A stretch of 22,000 nt of DNA from Euryarchaeota archaeon UBA126 (lineage in GTDB: Archaea; Thermoplasmatota; Poseidoniia; Poseidoniales; Thalassarchaeaceae): assembly GCA_002497025.1 (NCBI GenBank), contig DAMG01000016.1, positions 1 through 22,000 of the forward strand, written 5' to 3'. This document shows positions 1-7,989 of this stretch, one piece after another (position 1 is the stretch's first letter; each line of letters opens with the position of its first letter). The position numbers and the translations under genes are program-made. The notes under the pieces are model-generated. The model was not told the origin of the DNA, did not search any database, and saw only the letters and a program-made list of their open reading frames with translations.

Positions 1-409
1 TATGGGTACATGTGGCTGTTGTTCTGTATTGATTAATGGAAAGCCGAGACTCTCCTGTCTAACTCTTGCCGCAGAAGCAGAAGGTTGTGATATTACTACA
101 GTTGAAGGGCTTGCAGACGGACACCATCTACACCCAATTCAGGAGATGTTTGCTGAATGTGGCGGCTCTCAGTGTGGCTTTTGTACCCCTGGATTCCTTG
201 TGGTCTCTTCGGCATTACTTGAAGAAAATCCTAGCCCGAGTAATGAGGAAATCAAAACTGCGATCGAAGGAAATCTATGCAGATGCACAGGTTATCAACA
301 GATTGTCGACTCGATTCGGGCCGCATCTGCAATACTAACCTCAGGAGAATCAGTCGAAGATTCAACCTCGCCAAAGAGCGACCCGCACCCCGGATTCTCT
401 GGAGAGTGA
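1..409 (+). CDS. Molybdenum hydroxylase, 2Fe-2S subunit (5' partial)
   Basis: This is the small iron-sulfur subunit of a xanthine dehydrogenase/4-hydroxybenzoyl-CoA reductase-type enzyme. It passes electrons between the molybdenum site and the FAD subunit. The window opens inside the gene. The first visible residues, MGTCGCCSVLING, match the end of the plant-ferredoxin-type 2Fe-2S loop (usually GxCGACTVLxxG), so roughly 40 N-terminal residues, including the first cluster cysteine, lie off the left edge. The ATG at position 2 is therefore probably internal. The second, helical 2Fe-2S domain is complete: a CGGSQCGFCTPGF motif and, about 30 residues on, NLCRCTGY. A charged, Ser/Pro-rich tail of about 25 residues follows the usual family end. 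The stop lies just before the molybdopterin subunit start at 414, whose ribosome binding site GGAGAG (401-406) overlaps the end of this gene. Family assignment is secure; substrate is not known from this subunit. Confidence 0.9.
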   Translation, partial: MGTCGCCSVLINGKPRLSCLTLAAEAEGCDITTVEGLADGHHLHPIQEMFAECGGSQCGFCTPGFLVVSSALLEENPSPSNEEIKTAIEGNLCRCTGYQQIVDSIRAASAILTSGESVEDSTSPKSDPHPGFSGE

Positions 410-413
410 TTCA

Positions 414-3197
414 ATGTCAAAAGATGATAATGAGGATGAGATGGTTGGTTATCGGCAACAACCGGGTAAGCTACCTTTTGCCAAACCAGGTTCTGGAGGG
501 AAAGATAGATTCTCTCGTCCCACAAACCAAGAGATGATTCCGGAATCTCAAGGTGGAGAATTACCCCAACCATGGGGTTCGCATCGTCATGACAATTTAG
601 TAAGTGGACAAGTTATTGGTAAGCCAACCGCATTGGTAGATGGGAGATGGAAGGTAACTGGTCAGGCCCAGTATGGGGACGATATCAGATTGCCCGGGGA
701 ACTAATTGGAAGAATTATTCGCTCGCCGCATCATTATGCTCGGGTACTATCCGTCGATTTTTCAAAGGCGCTTGAACTTCCAGGAGTTGTCGCGATTGCA
801 ACTGGCGCAGATGCAGAAAACAAGTTCGGAGTTTTGCCGGTAACCAAAGATGAACATGCAATGGCTGTAGAAAAAGTCCGTCACGTAGGTGACCTTGTCG
901 CATGTGTTGCAGCAGAAGATGAGGCGACTGCGCGTGAAGCCGAACGTTTAATCGAAGTCGAATATGAAATCTTGGATTCGATCCACGACATGCGTGATGG
1001 TTTGCAAGATAGTGAACTTCCTATTCACGACAGAGGTAAGTATCACATCGGTGAGGCTAATGTTCAGAAGCGTGTTTTCCAGGAATTTGGTGATGTTGAT
1101 GGTATTGAAGAAAATGCAATTGCAAGTCACAAGGAAAATTGGTTATTCGCTGGAGTTAATCATGCTGCAACAGAACCTCATGCTGTGGTTGCAAATTGGG
1201 ACCCATCCGGTAGATTAACCCTCTACACACCGCAACAAGTCCCTCATTATGTACATCGAGCCTTAGCCGATGTACTAGAAATCCCTATGCACCAAATCAA
1301 CGTTCACAGAACATTTGTCGGTGGAGGGTTTGGGGGCAAATCAGATCCATTCCCTCACGAGATGTGCTCTGCAATTTTAGCAAGAAAGTCAGGTAGACCA
1401 GTTAGGATTACATTCGATCGTGAGGAAGTATACTGGATCAATCGTGGACGCCATCCTTCTAGAATCGAAATGAATCTACATGCAGATGACCAAGGTCGTA
1501 TTTGTGGAATAGAAACCGACGCACTAATTGACGGCGGTGGTTTTGCCTCATTCGGGCATGTAACCACTTACTACAACGGAGTTCTACACACTGCACCCTA
1601 TGAAATTGGAGCATTCCATTACACCGGCGCCAGGGTATGGACAAATAAACCAGCTAGCGGAGCTATGCGTGGACATGGGGCAGTGAATTCTCGCTGTGCG
1701 GTAGAAACTGGATTGGATGACTTAGCGGAGAAACTATCAGTTGATCCAATAGACCTCCGACTGGCCAATTTACTACCTCCTCATTCCGCTACAATTACTG
1801 GATTCAGAGTAACCAGTATCGGAATGCGTGAATGTTTAGAACGCGTGAAAAAAGAAAGCGGTTGGGATGAAAAATTCCGAAAGATGCCTTTAGGCAAAGG
1901 GATTGGAATAGGCTGTGGATTCTTTATCTCTGGTTCTGGATTACCTATTCATTGGGACCCGAATAAATTCCCACATGCAACAGTCCATCTGAAAATCGAT
2001 ATGGATGGAGGAGTTACTGTTCACACTGGTGCGGCTGACATCGGGCAAGGTTCTGACACCGTTGTTGCACAATCTGTAGCTGAGGTATTGGGTCTACCTC
2101 TAGACTTGATTAGAATTAGGTCTAAGGAATCGGATACTTCGCCGGTCGACCTAGGTTCATATTCGTCCAGAGTGACATTCATGAATGCAAATGCTGCAAT
2201 TTCTGCCGCAATGCAAATTCGCGACGAATTACTCGATGCTACGGTTGAAATTACCGGTGCCGAGCGAGAAAAGTTGGTCATTGGTGACCGTCGAATATTT
2301 GTCAAAAATGACCCTGCAGTTGGAGTCTCATATCTCGAAGCTCTTCACAAAGCACAAGAAGATCGAGGAGCGCTTGTCGCATCAGGGGCATACAGAACCC
2401 CTCCAATGGGCCGCACTCACAAGGGTGCAGCCGCCGGGTTAGCCCCTGCATATTCATTCTCAGCCTATGTAGCTGAAGTTTCTGTAGACGTTGAAACTGG
2501 CCAAACAAAAGTCGAGAAAGTTTGGGCGGCCCATGATTGTGGTAAAGCACTGAACCCATTAGCTGTCAAAGGACAGATAATCGGCTCTTGCCATATGGGG
2601 ATGGGTCAGGTTTTGAGTGAAGAAATGAAGTATGGCAGAAGTGGTCACTTGATGAATCCGGATTTACTAGATTACAAGATTCCAAGTGTTCACGAAATGC
2701 CCGAAGTTTTTCCGATTATAGTCGAATCTAACGATCCTGAAGGCCCATTCGGAGCAAAGGAAGCTGGAGAGGGGCCACTTCTCCCCATACTACCCGCTGT
2801 TTGTAACGCGGTTTACGATGCAGTAGGAGTTAGGACCGCGGAATTACCAATTACTCCTGAAAGATTATTCCGACTCATTGAAAGGAAATGCAAGGCTGAG
2901 GGTGTAGACGACGCAATAAAATTACCAAGCCCCCGACTTGAGTACTCTGAGCTACAGGCAGTGCTATCGAAGAGAGCAGAAGAACATTCAAAGCGTGATC
3001 TAGAACGACGCTTGAACGATAATAGACAACCATACTACAATGGAGCATTGTTCGGATTAGAACCCACAATTCCTCCAGATGAAGTGGATGAAAAATGGGC
3101 AGTGAATGTAATTCCCTCTGAAGAATACCTATCTAATCCTCGTTTAGCAGGTAGTGCTTGGAAGCATACAGAAAGAAGACACAGGAGTGATTCTTGA
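414..3197 (+). CDS. Molybdenum hydroxylase, molybdopterin-binding large subunit (4-hydroxybenzoyl-CoA reductase alpha-like)
   Basis: This is the catalytic subunit of a three-subunit molybdenum hydroxylase, 927 aa. The conserved core starts near residue 65 and shows GGGFGGK (303-309), AMRGHG (417-422), IGQGSDT (543-549), GSYSSRVT (581-588) and GAKEAGEG (780-787). The last motif contains the family's catalytic glutamate, likely E786. The combination of a GQGSDT loop, a GSYSSRVT block and a cysteine-rich partner FAD subunit points to the 4-hydroxybenzoyl-CoA reductase branch rather than true xanthine dehydrogenase. The real substrate cannot be read from sequence. It is longer than the roughly 770 aa expected. 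There is a polar N-terminal extension of about 60 residues and a charged C-terminal extension from about 826 to 927 beyond the usual LFRLIERK-like end. The start ATG has GGAGAG 7 bases upstream. Its stop TGA overlaps the next gene's start as TGATG, which suggests translational coupling. Confidence 0.9.
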   Translation: MSKDDNEDEMVGYRQQPGKLPFAKPGSGGKDRFSRPTNQEMIPESQGGELPQPWGSHRHDNLVSGQVIGKPTALVDGRWKVTGQAQYGDDIRLPGELIGRIIRSPHHYARVLSVDFSKALELPGVVAIATGADAENKFGVLPVTKDEHAMAVEKVRHVGDLVACVAAEDEATAREAERLIEVEYEILDSIHDMRDGLQDSELPIHDRGKYHIGEANVQKRVFQEFGDVDGIEENAIASHKENWLFAGVNHAATEPHAVVANWDPSGRLTLYTPQQVPHYVHRALADVLEIPMHQINVHRTFVGGGFGGKSDPFPHEMCSAILARKSGRPVRITFDREEVYWINRGRHPSRIEMNLHADDQGRICGIETDALIDGGGFASFGHVTTYYNGVLHTAPYEIGAFHYTGARVWTNKPASGAMRGHGAVNSRCAVETGLDDLAEKLSVDPIDLRLANLLPPHSATITGFRVTSIGMRECLERVKKESGWDEKFRKMPLGKGIGIGCGFFISGSGLPIHWDPNKFPHATVHLKIDMDGGVTVHTGAADIGQGSDTVVAQSVAEVLGLPLDLIRIRSKESDTSPVDLGSYSSRVTFMNANAAISAAMQIRDELLDATVEITGAEREKLVIGDRRIFVKNDPAVGVSYLEALHKAQEDRGALVASGAYRTPPMGRTHKGAAAGLAPAYSFSAYVAEVSVDVETGQTKVEKVWAAHDCGKALNPLAVKGQIIGSCHMGMGQVLSEEMKYGRSGHLMNPDLLDYKIPSVHEMPEVFPIIVESNDPEGPFGAKEAGEGPLLPILPAVCNAVYDAVGVRTAELPITPERLFRLIERKCKAEGVDDAIKLPSPRLEYSELQAVLSKRAEEHSKRDLERRLNDNRQPYYNGALFGLEPTIPPDEVDEKWAVNVIPSEEYLSNPRLAGSAWKHTERRHRSDS

Positions 3198-4186
3198 TGC
3201 GTATGCCTCCATTCCAATTACACACTCCAACCAGTTTGGATGAGGCAATTTCCATTTCTGACGAGTTGGTATCCGAGAATCAAGAATTTGACTGGGTAGC
3301 TGGGGGAACTGACTTGCTTCCAAATTACAAATGGCACCTCAACGTCAAACCTAACGTGATTTCTCTTGCAAAAATAAGTGAATTAACAGAACTCAATGAG
3401 ACTCATATTGGAGCTATGGTCAGACTTCATGACCTAGTTCAATCAAGCGTCACACACCCAGTTCTTGCCAAAGCGGCTGATACGATTGCTAGTGTTATGG
3501 TCAGACGTTCTGGAACGGTAGGGGGCAATATTTGCCTTGATACTCGATGTTATTGGTTCAATCAAACCGAACAATGGAGAGAATCCATCGATTGGTGTCA
3601 CAAATGTGATTGTGGAACAGAAGCAGACTGTAGAGTGATTCCAAATCAAAATACTCTCTGTGTGGCTACCTATCAAGCAGATCTCGCCCCAGTTCTAATG
3701 TGTCTCGGAGCAGCAATACATCTCGCTGGACCAAACGGTATCCGCTCGATGCCGCTTAGCGAATTTTTCCAACTTGATGGAATGACTCGTAATGTACTCC
3801 AACCTGGAGAATTAGTCACACACCTCACACTTCCAGAAGATGTTGCTGAATGGCATGGAGATTACCAGAAATTACGGCAACGCGAATCTTGGGATTTCCC
3901 AGAGGCTGGAGTCGCCGCGGTTTGGAAGAAAAATGGAACCACAAAACCAATCGAACTCAAGGTGGCAACAACTGGACTAGAATCTATTCCAATGCTTCAT
4001 ACAAAAGAGGTTGACTCCTGCCTAAATGGTTGGTCCGGTGCAGAATCGATTAACGAGTTAGCCGAATCTATTAGAAAATCCGTGAAGCCCGTTCAAAACA
4101 CATGGTTCTCGCGTTCCTACAGAAGAAAGATGGTGAAGGTGTTAACACGGCGAGCTTGCGCCGGATTGGTGGAGGGAGACTCTTGA
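3197..4186 (+). CDS. Molybdenum hydroxylase, FAD-binding subunit with Fe-S cysteine loop (HcrB-like)
   Basis: This is the FAD subunit of the same enzyme, 329 aa. The family's FAD-binding motifs are visible as AGGTDLLP (about 35-42) and TVGGN (107-111). Immediately afterwards comes an insert rich in cysteine: C113, C118, C134, C137, C139, C145 and C155. The beta subunit of 4-hydroxybenzoyl-CoA reductase carries an extra 4Fe-4S cluster on a loop in this place. As I recall the Thauera enzyme, its ligand spacing of about 16, 8 and 9 residues resembles C118, C134, C145, C155 here. Neighbouring residues such as RCYWFNQ and FW/QWRE-type blocks also fit. Ordinary xanthine dehydrogenase FAD subunits lack this loop. 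The ATG at 3197 overlaps the preceding stop, with AGGAG at 3183-3187. A TTG at 3194 has tighter spacing and an ATG at 3203 is also possible. The gene ends with a TTGA overlap onto the next gene. Confidence 0.88.
   Translation: MRMPPFQLHTPTSLDEAISISDELVSENQEFDWVAGGTDLLPNYKWHLNVKPNVISLAKISELTELNETHIGAMVRLHDLVQSSVTHPVLAKAADTIASVMVRRSGTVGGNICLDTRCYWFNQTEQWRESIDWCHKCDCGTEADCRVIPNQNTLCVATYQADLAPVLMCLGAAIHLAGPNGIRSMPLSEFFQLDGMTRNVLQPGELVTHLTLPEDVAEWHGDYQKLRQRESWDFPEAGVAAVWKKNGTTKPIELKVATTGLESIPMLHTKEVDSCLNGWSGAESINELAESIRKSVKPVQNTWFSRSYRRKMVKVLTRRACAGLVEGDS
4171..4175 (+). promoter_or_regulatory. Shine-Dalgarno site fixing the TTG start at 4183
   Basis: GGAGG lies inside the end of the FAD-subunit gene, 7 bases ahead of a TTG at 4183. 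The TTG overlaps the FAD-subunit stop as TTGA. This placement selects 4183 over the earlier ATG at 4102, which would create an 85-base overlap and bury the signal peptide. Confidence 0.75.
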
Positions 4187-5124
4187 GGCGAGGGATTTTA
4201 CCGATTTTCCTCATCATAGCAATGATAATTGCAACAATCCCAAACTCCATGGCTCAACCGGAACCATCTCTAGGAAATTGGGAACTGGGGATAGAATATC
4301 CAGGTGAAGATGAAAGCAACCCATTCATAGTCTCTGAAGCAGGCATGGCTTCGATTACAATGTTTGTCGATAATCAAGGTCTTCTTTCGGTAAAAGTCGC
4401 TTTTGAGTATGATTTCCCATTTGAAGCGGAAGTTATGGGTGCACCTGAAGACGCAACCATAGAGCCAGGAAATAACGACTCATTCACGATTATGGTTCGT
4501 GGTATCGATGTATACCAAATAGATGCTGGCAAGAAGGAAAGTTTCTCCATTACAGCGAATTTAGAAGAGAGGAATGGAATGCCAGTATTTATTCCTGAAA
4601 GTCAAGAAAAAATTGGAGACCTTGAAATCCCAGAAATTTTCATGCTAAATGTTGAGATTACCGACCCTGTTGGGCCGATGAACTCGGGAACTGATACAAT
4701 ACTCAAAGTCACTGTAACAAACGATGGGAATTCTAGAGACAAAGTTCGCGAGTTGGAAGTTACTGATGATTGCCCATTAATGACCACTGACTCCGGGCTT
4801 GATGCATTACTAACAAGAAACATAGAGAAAGGAGCAAGTACTACTGCAGACCTCAAAGTAACAGCATCGGAAAGTCATCCACAAAGAAATTGTCGCGTTG
4901 AGGTGACGGTTGCATCCGATGGTGCAGATGGAAGCCAGCTCTCAACTGACTTTACACGAATAACCGTTGAACAAACACCAACAAATACCCAAGACCCCGA
5001 TGATCCTGAGGATCCAGAAGATCCTGTAGAAGTGGTCACATCAAATCTCCCAGCACCCGGAATAATCGTCATAATTAGTTCGTTAATTGGCGCCTTATTT
5101 TTAAACACTGAAAGAAGACAGTAA
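4183..5124 (+). CDS. Secreted, C-terminally anchored protein with CARDB/Ig-like repeats
   Basis: I do not recognise a specific family. With the TTG start it is 313 aa. The N-terminus is a clear signal peptide: RRG, a hydrophobic stretch ILPIFLIIAMIIATI, then a probable cleavage site after NSMA. The exported part has two beta-rich stretches resembling archaeal CARDB/NEW3-type Ig-like domains, with phrases such as NVEITDPVGPMNSGTDTIL and VTVTNDGNSRDKV. Two cysteines (in DDCPL and RNCRV) could pair. An Asp/Pro/Glu stalk (DPDDPEDPEDP) leads to one C-terminal membrane segment beginning LPAPGIIVII and ending TERRQ. This layout resembles archaeosortase-processed surface proteins, but the PGF triplet itself is absent. 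Overlap with the FAD-subunit gene implies co-transcription with the molybdenum hydroxylase. A functional link is only inferred. Confidence 0.75.
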   Translation: MRRGILPIFLIIAMIIATIPNSMAQPEPSLGNWELGIEYPGEDESNPFIVSEAGMASITMFVDNQGLLSVKVAFEYDFPFEAEVMGAPEDATIEPGNNDSFTIMVRGIDVYQIDAGKKESFSITANLEERNGMPVFIPESQEKIGDLEIPEIFMLNVEITDPVGPMNSGTDTILKVTVTNDGNSRDKVRELEVTDDCPLMTTDSGLDALLTRNIEKGASTTADLKVTASESHPQRNCRVEVTVASDGADGSQLSTDFTRITVEQTPTNTQDPDDPEDPEDPVEVVTSNLPAPGIIVIISSLIGALFLNTERRQ

Positions 5125-5126
5125 TT

Positions 5127-5140
5127 CGGGTTTTTTATTC
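5127..5140 (+). terminator. Probable T-tract terminator of the molybdenum hydroxylase operon
   Basis: CGGG followed by TTTTTTATTC lies directly after the stop at 5124. Archaeal polymerase terminates at T-rich tracts without needing a strong hairpin. Position and composition fit, but a single six-T run is modest evidence. Confidence 0.45.
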
Positions 5141-5173
5141 TAATTTGGGTTCCTAAATCAATACACTAAGATA

Positions 5174-5186
5174 GTGCAATATGCAC
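5174..5186. repeat. Short inverted repeat GTGCA-ATA-TGCAC
   Basis: A perfect 5-bp dyad with a 3-base spacer lies in the intergenic region between the two plus-strand operons, upstream of the TATA-like sequence near 5235. It could be a regulator site or chance. Confidence 0.3.
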
Positions 5187-5233
5187 ATCGGACCATGCGT
5201 AATACCTCCAATTATGGTGCCCTGTAATCAACA

Positions 5234-5290
5234 ACATATATCTGTGAAATGATGGTCGCCGAGAAGCGTAGGTGTTCCTAGCCTAGGCTA
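5234..5290 (+). promoter_or_regulatory. Putative promoter region of the DUF4350-MoxR-DUF58 operon, with 12-bp palindrome
   Basis: A TATA-like ACATATATC lies at 5234-5242, about 75 bases ahead of the DUF4350-type gene start at 5316. Downstream, TAGCCTAGGCTA at 5279-5290 is a perfect 12-bp palindrome. If transcription starts about 25 bases after the TATA box, the palindrome falls in the early leader, a plausible repressor position. The rest of the 191-base intergenic region (5125-5315) shows the T-tract and one small dyad but no RNA gene I can recognise. Confidence 0.35.
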
Positions 5291-5315
5291 AATCTTTGAA
5301 TGGAAAGGAATTAAC

Positions 5316-6917
5316 ATGGCTGAAGATACATCAGAAGAGGCGAATTTTACCAGAATGGTGGTTGGTTCAGTTGCCATCACAATGGTGCTTCTGTTGATTC
5401 TCCCCATGATTTTCGTTGCTGGAAAAGCAACCTACTATTCAGCCTACACAGAAGGCGAGGGAGGAGAGGTTAGTTCTCTCGCCCAAGTCACAGACATGAG
5501 AGAAACAATGGTCACTGATGAAGGATATTTTATTGCAAATACGATGTCTACTCCAATGTTGGTAAATGATTGGAGAGACCCTCATCGAACGGCATTGATG
5601 ATTATTGGGCCAGAGAAGCCAATTGCTGAAACTGAAGCAGATGCGATTTATGACTTTGTAACCAACAGAGGAGGTAAGGTAATCGTCGCCGCCGATGGAA
5701 CAAATGCAAATCGATTGGCTGAGAAATTTGGTGTTACTTTCTTTGACTCCCCTCTTAACGATGAGAATCAGTTTTGGATGGAATATGAAGATGGACAACC
5801 AACCGACGGGTCGTGGCTAAACGTATGGGGGCTTGCAGCTGTTTCAGAAGATGTCAATGATATGCCAAGTTCTTACCTAAGGCAAGGATGTGTTGATACA
5901 GACGTCTTACAAGAAAACCGACTAAACTGTAGACTTCCGGTTATGTTCCGTTCCCCCACAGGAATGAAATTCGAGCCTCTACCAGAAGATGATCCGAGTC
6001 AAGCAGCAGAGAATCAAAGGCAAGTGAAAATACTCGCTACTGCTTCTCCATCTGCATTTATCGATGTACAGGGGAACGGTCTTGCAGACGACCAAAGAAA
6101 TCCAGCACCTGGTGATCTAGCCCTAATCGTCAGAATCGACTACCCTGGAATTACTACCTTCGACAAGGTTAGCGCTGGTTCAGGAGGATTGGTTGGAGGA
6201 AATACCAGAGAACTACAAGTCACAGGCAGTATTGTCTTTGTATCCGATGAGGAGGCTTTCTCAAACAGATTGTGGAGCCTTGATGTGGCGATAGAAAACG
6301 ACATGAGTTCTTCCTGCGAACAGCAAGCCAATAACTGCTGGTTGAACACAGTTAGAGAAACATATTGGCAAGGTAACGAAGAATTCTTCTCGCTACTTAT
6401 TGACGACATGATGGAACATGATAACAAGAAGATGGCCAAATCTATTCGTGACGATAAAAGCCAATTCCAAATTGTCTTTGATGAAAGCCGACACGTTACC
6501 GGAATCATATCGGCTCCATTCGTGGAAACCATGGGGACGGTTGTACTCCTAACTTCCAATACATTCCTCAAGTGGCTGGTGGTTCTGAATGTTGGATTAC
6601 TATTGCTTGTTGCGATGATGGTAGTTCCTGAAAAAGAAAACTGGCGTCATATTTTCGACCTTACACGATTCAAAGAACGACCGAATAAATTGGACCCTGG
6701 CTCCTATAGGGAACGGGTGCAAAAAGCACTATTTACGAAAGTTAGAGTTCACCACGACCTAACTAGAGACCAGATGGCGATTAAACCGCCAGCTGAGGTT
6801 CAGACGATGATCGGAGATCCGAGACTCGTTGAACTGGCATATAGCCAAAGCAGAAAATACACTCCCCAAGAATTACGCCAACTAATGGTGGCGATAAGAC
6901 GATGGGGTAAAAACTGA
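5316..6917 (+). CDS. DUF4350-type membrane protein of a MoxR/DUF58 operon
   Basis: This 533-aa membrane protein has one N-terminal membrane segment (about 14-36), a large outer region (about 40-410) and a second segment (about 416-437). A basic cytoplasmic tail of about 95 residues follows. The first part of the outer region matches the DUF4350/GATase-like pattern seen beside MoxR and DUF58 genes: TALMIIGPEKPIAETEADAI, then VTNRGGKVIVAADG, then NRLAEKFGV. The family has no established activity. Cysteines C192, C205, C334 and C341 are extracytoplasmic in this topology and could form two disulfides. The start ATG has GGAAAGGA just upstream. MoxR follows after 26 bases. It is presumably a membrane partner of the MoxR ATPase and DUF58 protein. 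The DUF4350 call rests on context plus recognisable blocks. Confidence 0.78.
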   Translation: MAEDTSEEANFTRMVVGSVAITMVLLLILPMIFVAGKATYYSAYTEGEGGEVSSLAQVTDMRETMVTDEGYFIANTMSTPMLVNDWRDPHRTALMIIGPEKPIAETEADAIYDFVTNRGGKVIVAADGTNANRLAEKFGVTFFDSPLNDENQFWMEYEDGQPTDGSWLNVWGLAAVSEDVNDMPSSYLRQGCVDTDVLQENRLNCRLPVMFRSPTGMKFEPLPEDDPSQAAENQRQVKILATASPSAFIDVQGNGLADDQRNPAPGDLALIVRIDYPGITTFDKVSAGSGGLVGGNTRELQVTGSIVFVSDEEAFSNRLWSLDVAIENDMSSSCEQQANNCWLNTVRETYWQGNEEFFSLLIDDMMEHDNKKMAKSIRDDKSQFQIVFDESRHVTGIISAPFVETMGTVVLLTSNTFLKWLVVLNVGLLLLVAMMVVPEKENWRHIFDLTRFKERPNKLDPGSYRERVQKALFTKVRVHHDLTRDQMAIKPPAEVQTMIGDPRLVELAYSQSRKYTPQELRQLMVAIRRWGKN

Positions 6918-6943
6918 AACAAACAGAAAATGGAGAGAGAAAA

Positions 6944-7951
6944 ATGACTGAAGAAAAAGCTGCGACCAAAAAGAAGCCTAAGGGCGGCTCAAAAAAGATG
7001 AGTGATAAACTCGAAGCTGTCGGTGCAATCGGACAAGCGATTGCCACCGAGGTGCAGAAAGTAATCATCGGAAAGAGCCATGTTATCGACAATGTGTTGG
7101 TTAACATCCTGTCCAATGGTAACCTCTTGTTCGAGGATTACCCTGGACTTGCAAAGACCCTGATGACGAATACGTTCGCCGATGCACTCGGCTGTGATTT
7201 CAAGCGTGTACAATTTACACCTGATCTTCTACCAGCCGACATCACAGGAACGAACATCTACGATGCAAAGAAAGGAGAGTTCTCGTTCAAGCCGGGACCG
7301 ATTTTCTGCAATCTACTATTGTCTGACGAAATTAACCGTGCGCCTCCAAAGACGCAAGCGGCACTTCTAGAAGCGATGCAAGAAAAGCAGGTTACTATCG
7401 GAACTGTAACTCACAAACTTCCAGCTCCGTTCCTAACAATGGCAACACAAAATCCTGTGGAACAGGAAGGAACTTACCCTCTACCAGAGGCTCAACTTGA
7501 CCGATTTATGTTCAAGATGAGTGTTGGATATCCAGACCGTGCAGATGAGGACGAAATTCTCGCACGACGTATTGCTCGAAAGAAGGACGATGTAGAAGTA
7601 GAGACAATTACCGATCCTGCTCGTGTGGTTGCTATGCAGACTGCAATTGAGGATGTCTTTGTCGACCCTGCAGTTCGAATGTACATGGTTGAGATTGTAT
7701 CTCGAACCCGTGAAGATCCAAGAGTTCTCGTCGGTTCATCACCACGTGGTTCACAGGCTCTTCTGAAGACAAGTCGTTCCGCTGCTGCAATGCGTGGACG
7801 CGACTTTGTTACACCTGATGATGTGAAGTCGGTTGCAACCCTAGCAGTAGCTCACCGATTAATCCTCAAACCTGAGCACCAGATTAAGGGTCTCGAGACT
7901 GATGAAGTAATCTCAGATATCCTACGTCAGGTACCAGTACCAACAGTTTGA
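6944..7951 (+). CDS. MoxR-family AAA+ ATPase
   Basis: MoxR ATPases act as chaperone-like remodelers for partner von Willebrand-type or DUF58 proteins. This 335-aa copy shows the family motifs in order: Walker A DYPGLAKT (65-72), Walker B LLLSDEIN (124-131), sensor 1 ATQNPVEQEG (167-176), an arginine-finger-region LDRF (185-188), and sensor 2 GSSPRG (264-269). The first glycine of the textbook P-loop is Asp, a common MoxR variant. A Lys-rich tail of about 18 residues precedes the fold. The start has GGAGAGAG about 6 bases upstream. It sits between the DUF4350-type gene and the DUF58 gene, the usual arrangement, so it likely works on those membrane partners. Confidence 0.95.
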   Translation: MTEEKAATKKKPKGGSKKMSDKLEAVGAIGQAIATEVQKVIIGKSHVIDNVLVNILSNGNLLFEDYPGLAKTLMTNTFADALGCDFKRVQFTPDLLPADITGTNIYDAKKGEFSFKPGPIFCNLLLSDEINRAPPKTQAALLEAMQEKQVTIGTVTHKLPAPFLTMATQNPVEQEGTYPLPEAQLDRFMFKMSVGYPDRADEDEILARRIARKKDDVEVETITDPARVVAMQTAIEDVFVDPAVRMYMVEIVSRTREDPRVLVGSSPRGSQALLKTSRSAAAMRGRDFVTPDDVKSVATLAVAHRLILKPEHQIKGLETDEVISDILRQVPVPTV

Positions 7952-7972
7952 GAACATTAACCAGATTTAGCA

Positions 7973-7983
7973 AAAGGAGGTGT
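7973..7983 (+). promoter_or_regulatory. Strong Shine-Dalgarno of the DUF58 gene
   Basis: AAAAGGAGGTG precedes the ATG at 7990 with about 7 bases of spacing. It is near-perfectly complementary to the 16S tail and supports this start. The same AGGAGGTG core recurs before the next gene. Confidence 0.7.
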
Positions 7984-7989
7984 TAGCCG

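Noticed and set aside
2..4. ATG at position 2 as the true start of the 2Fe-2S subunit
   Set aside because: It lies within the first 2Fe-2S loop; the family needs about 40 more residues upstream, which are off the window.
295..573. Open frame on the minus strand across the 2Fe-2S/molybdopterin gene junction
   Set aside because: It is antisense to two recognised genes and shows no domain.
4102..4182. Upstream ATG for the secreted protein
   Set aside because: It would overlap the FAD-subunit gene by 85 bases and put a charged stretch ahead of the signal peptide; TTG 4183 has a Shine-Dalgarno and a natural signal peptide.
5125..5315. A tRNA or small RNA in the longest intergenic region
   Set aside because: No cloverleaf, TTC-loop sequence or CCA-like end is visible; only short dyads and a T-tract.
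5439..5798. Open frame of 119 codons on the minus strand inside the DUF4350-type gene
   Set aside because: It is antisense to a well-supported gene, has no recognisable motif and its composition is that of a shadow frame.
6140..6571. Open frame of 143 codons on the minus strand inside the DUF4350-type gene
   Set aside because: Antisense shadow; no ribosome binding site or family motif.
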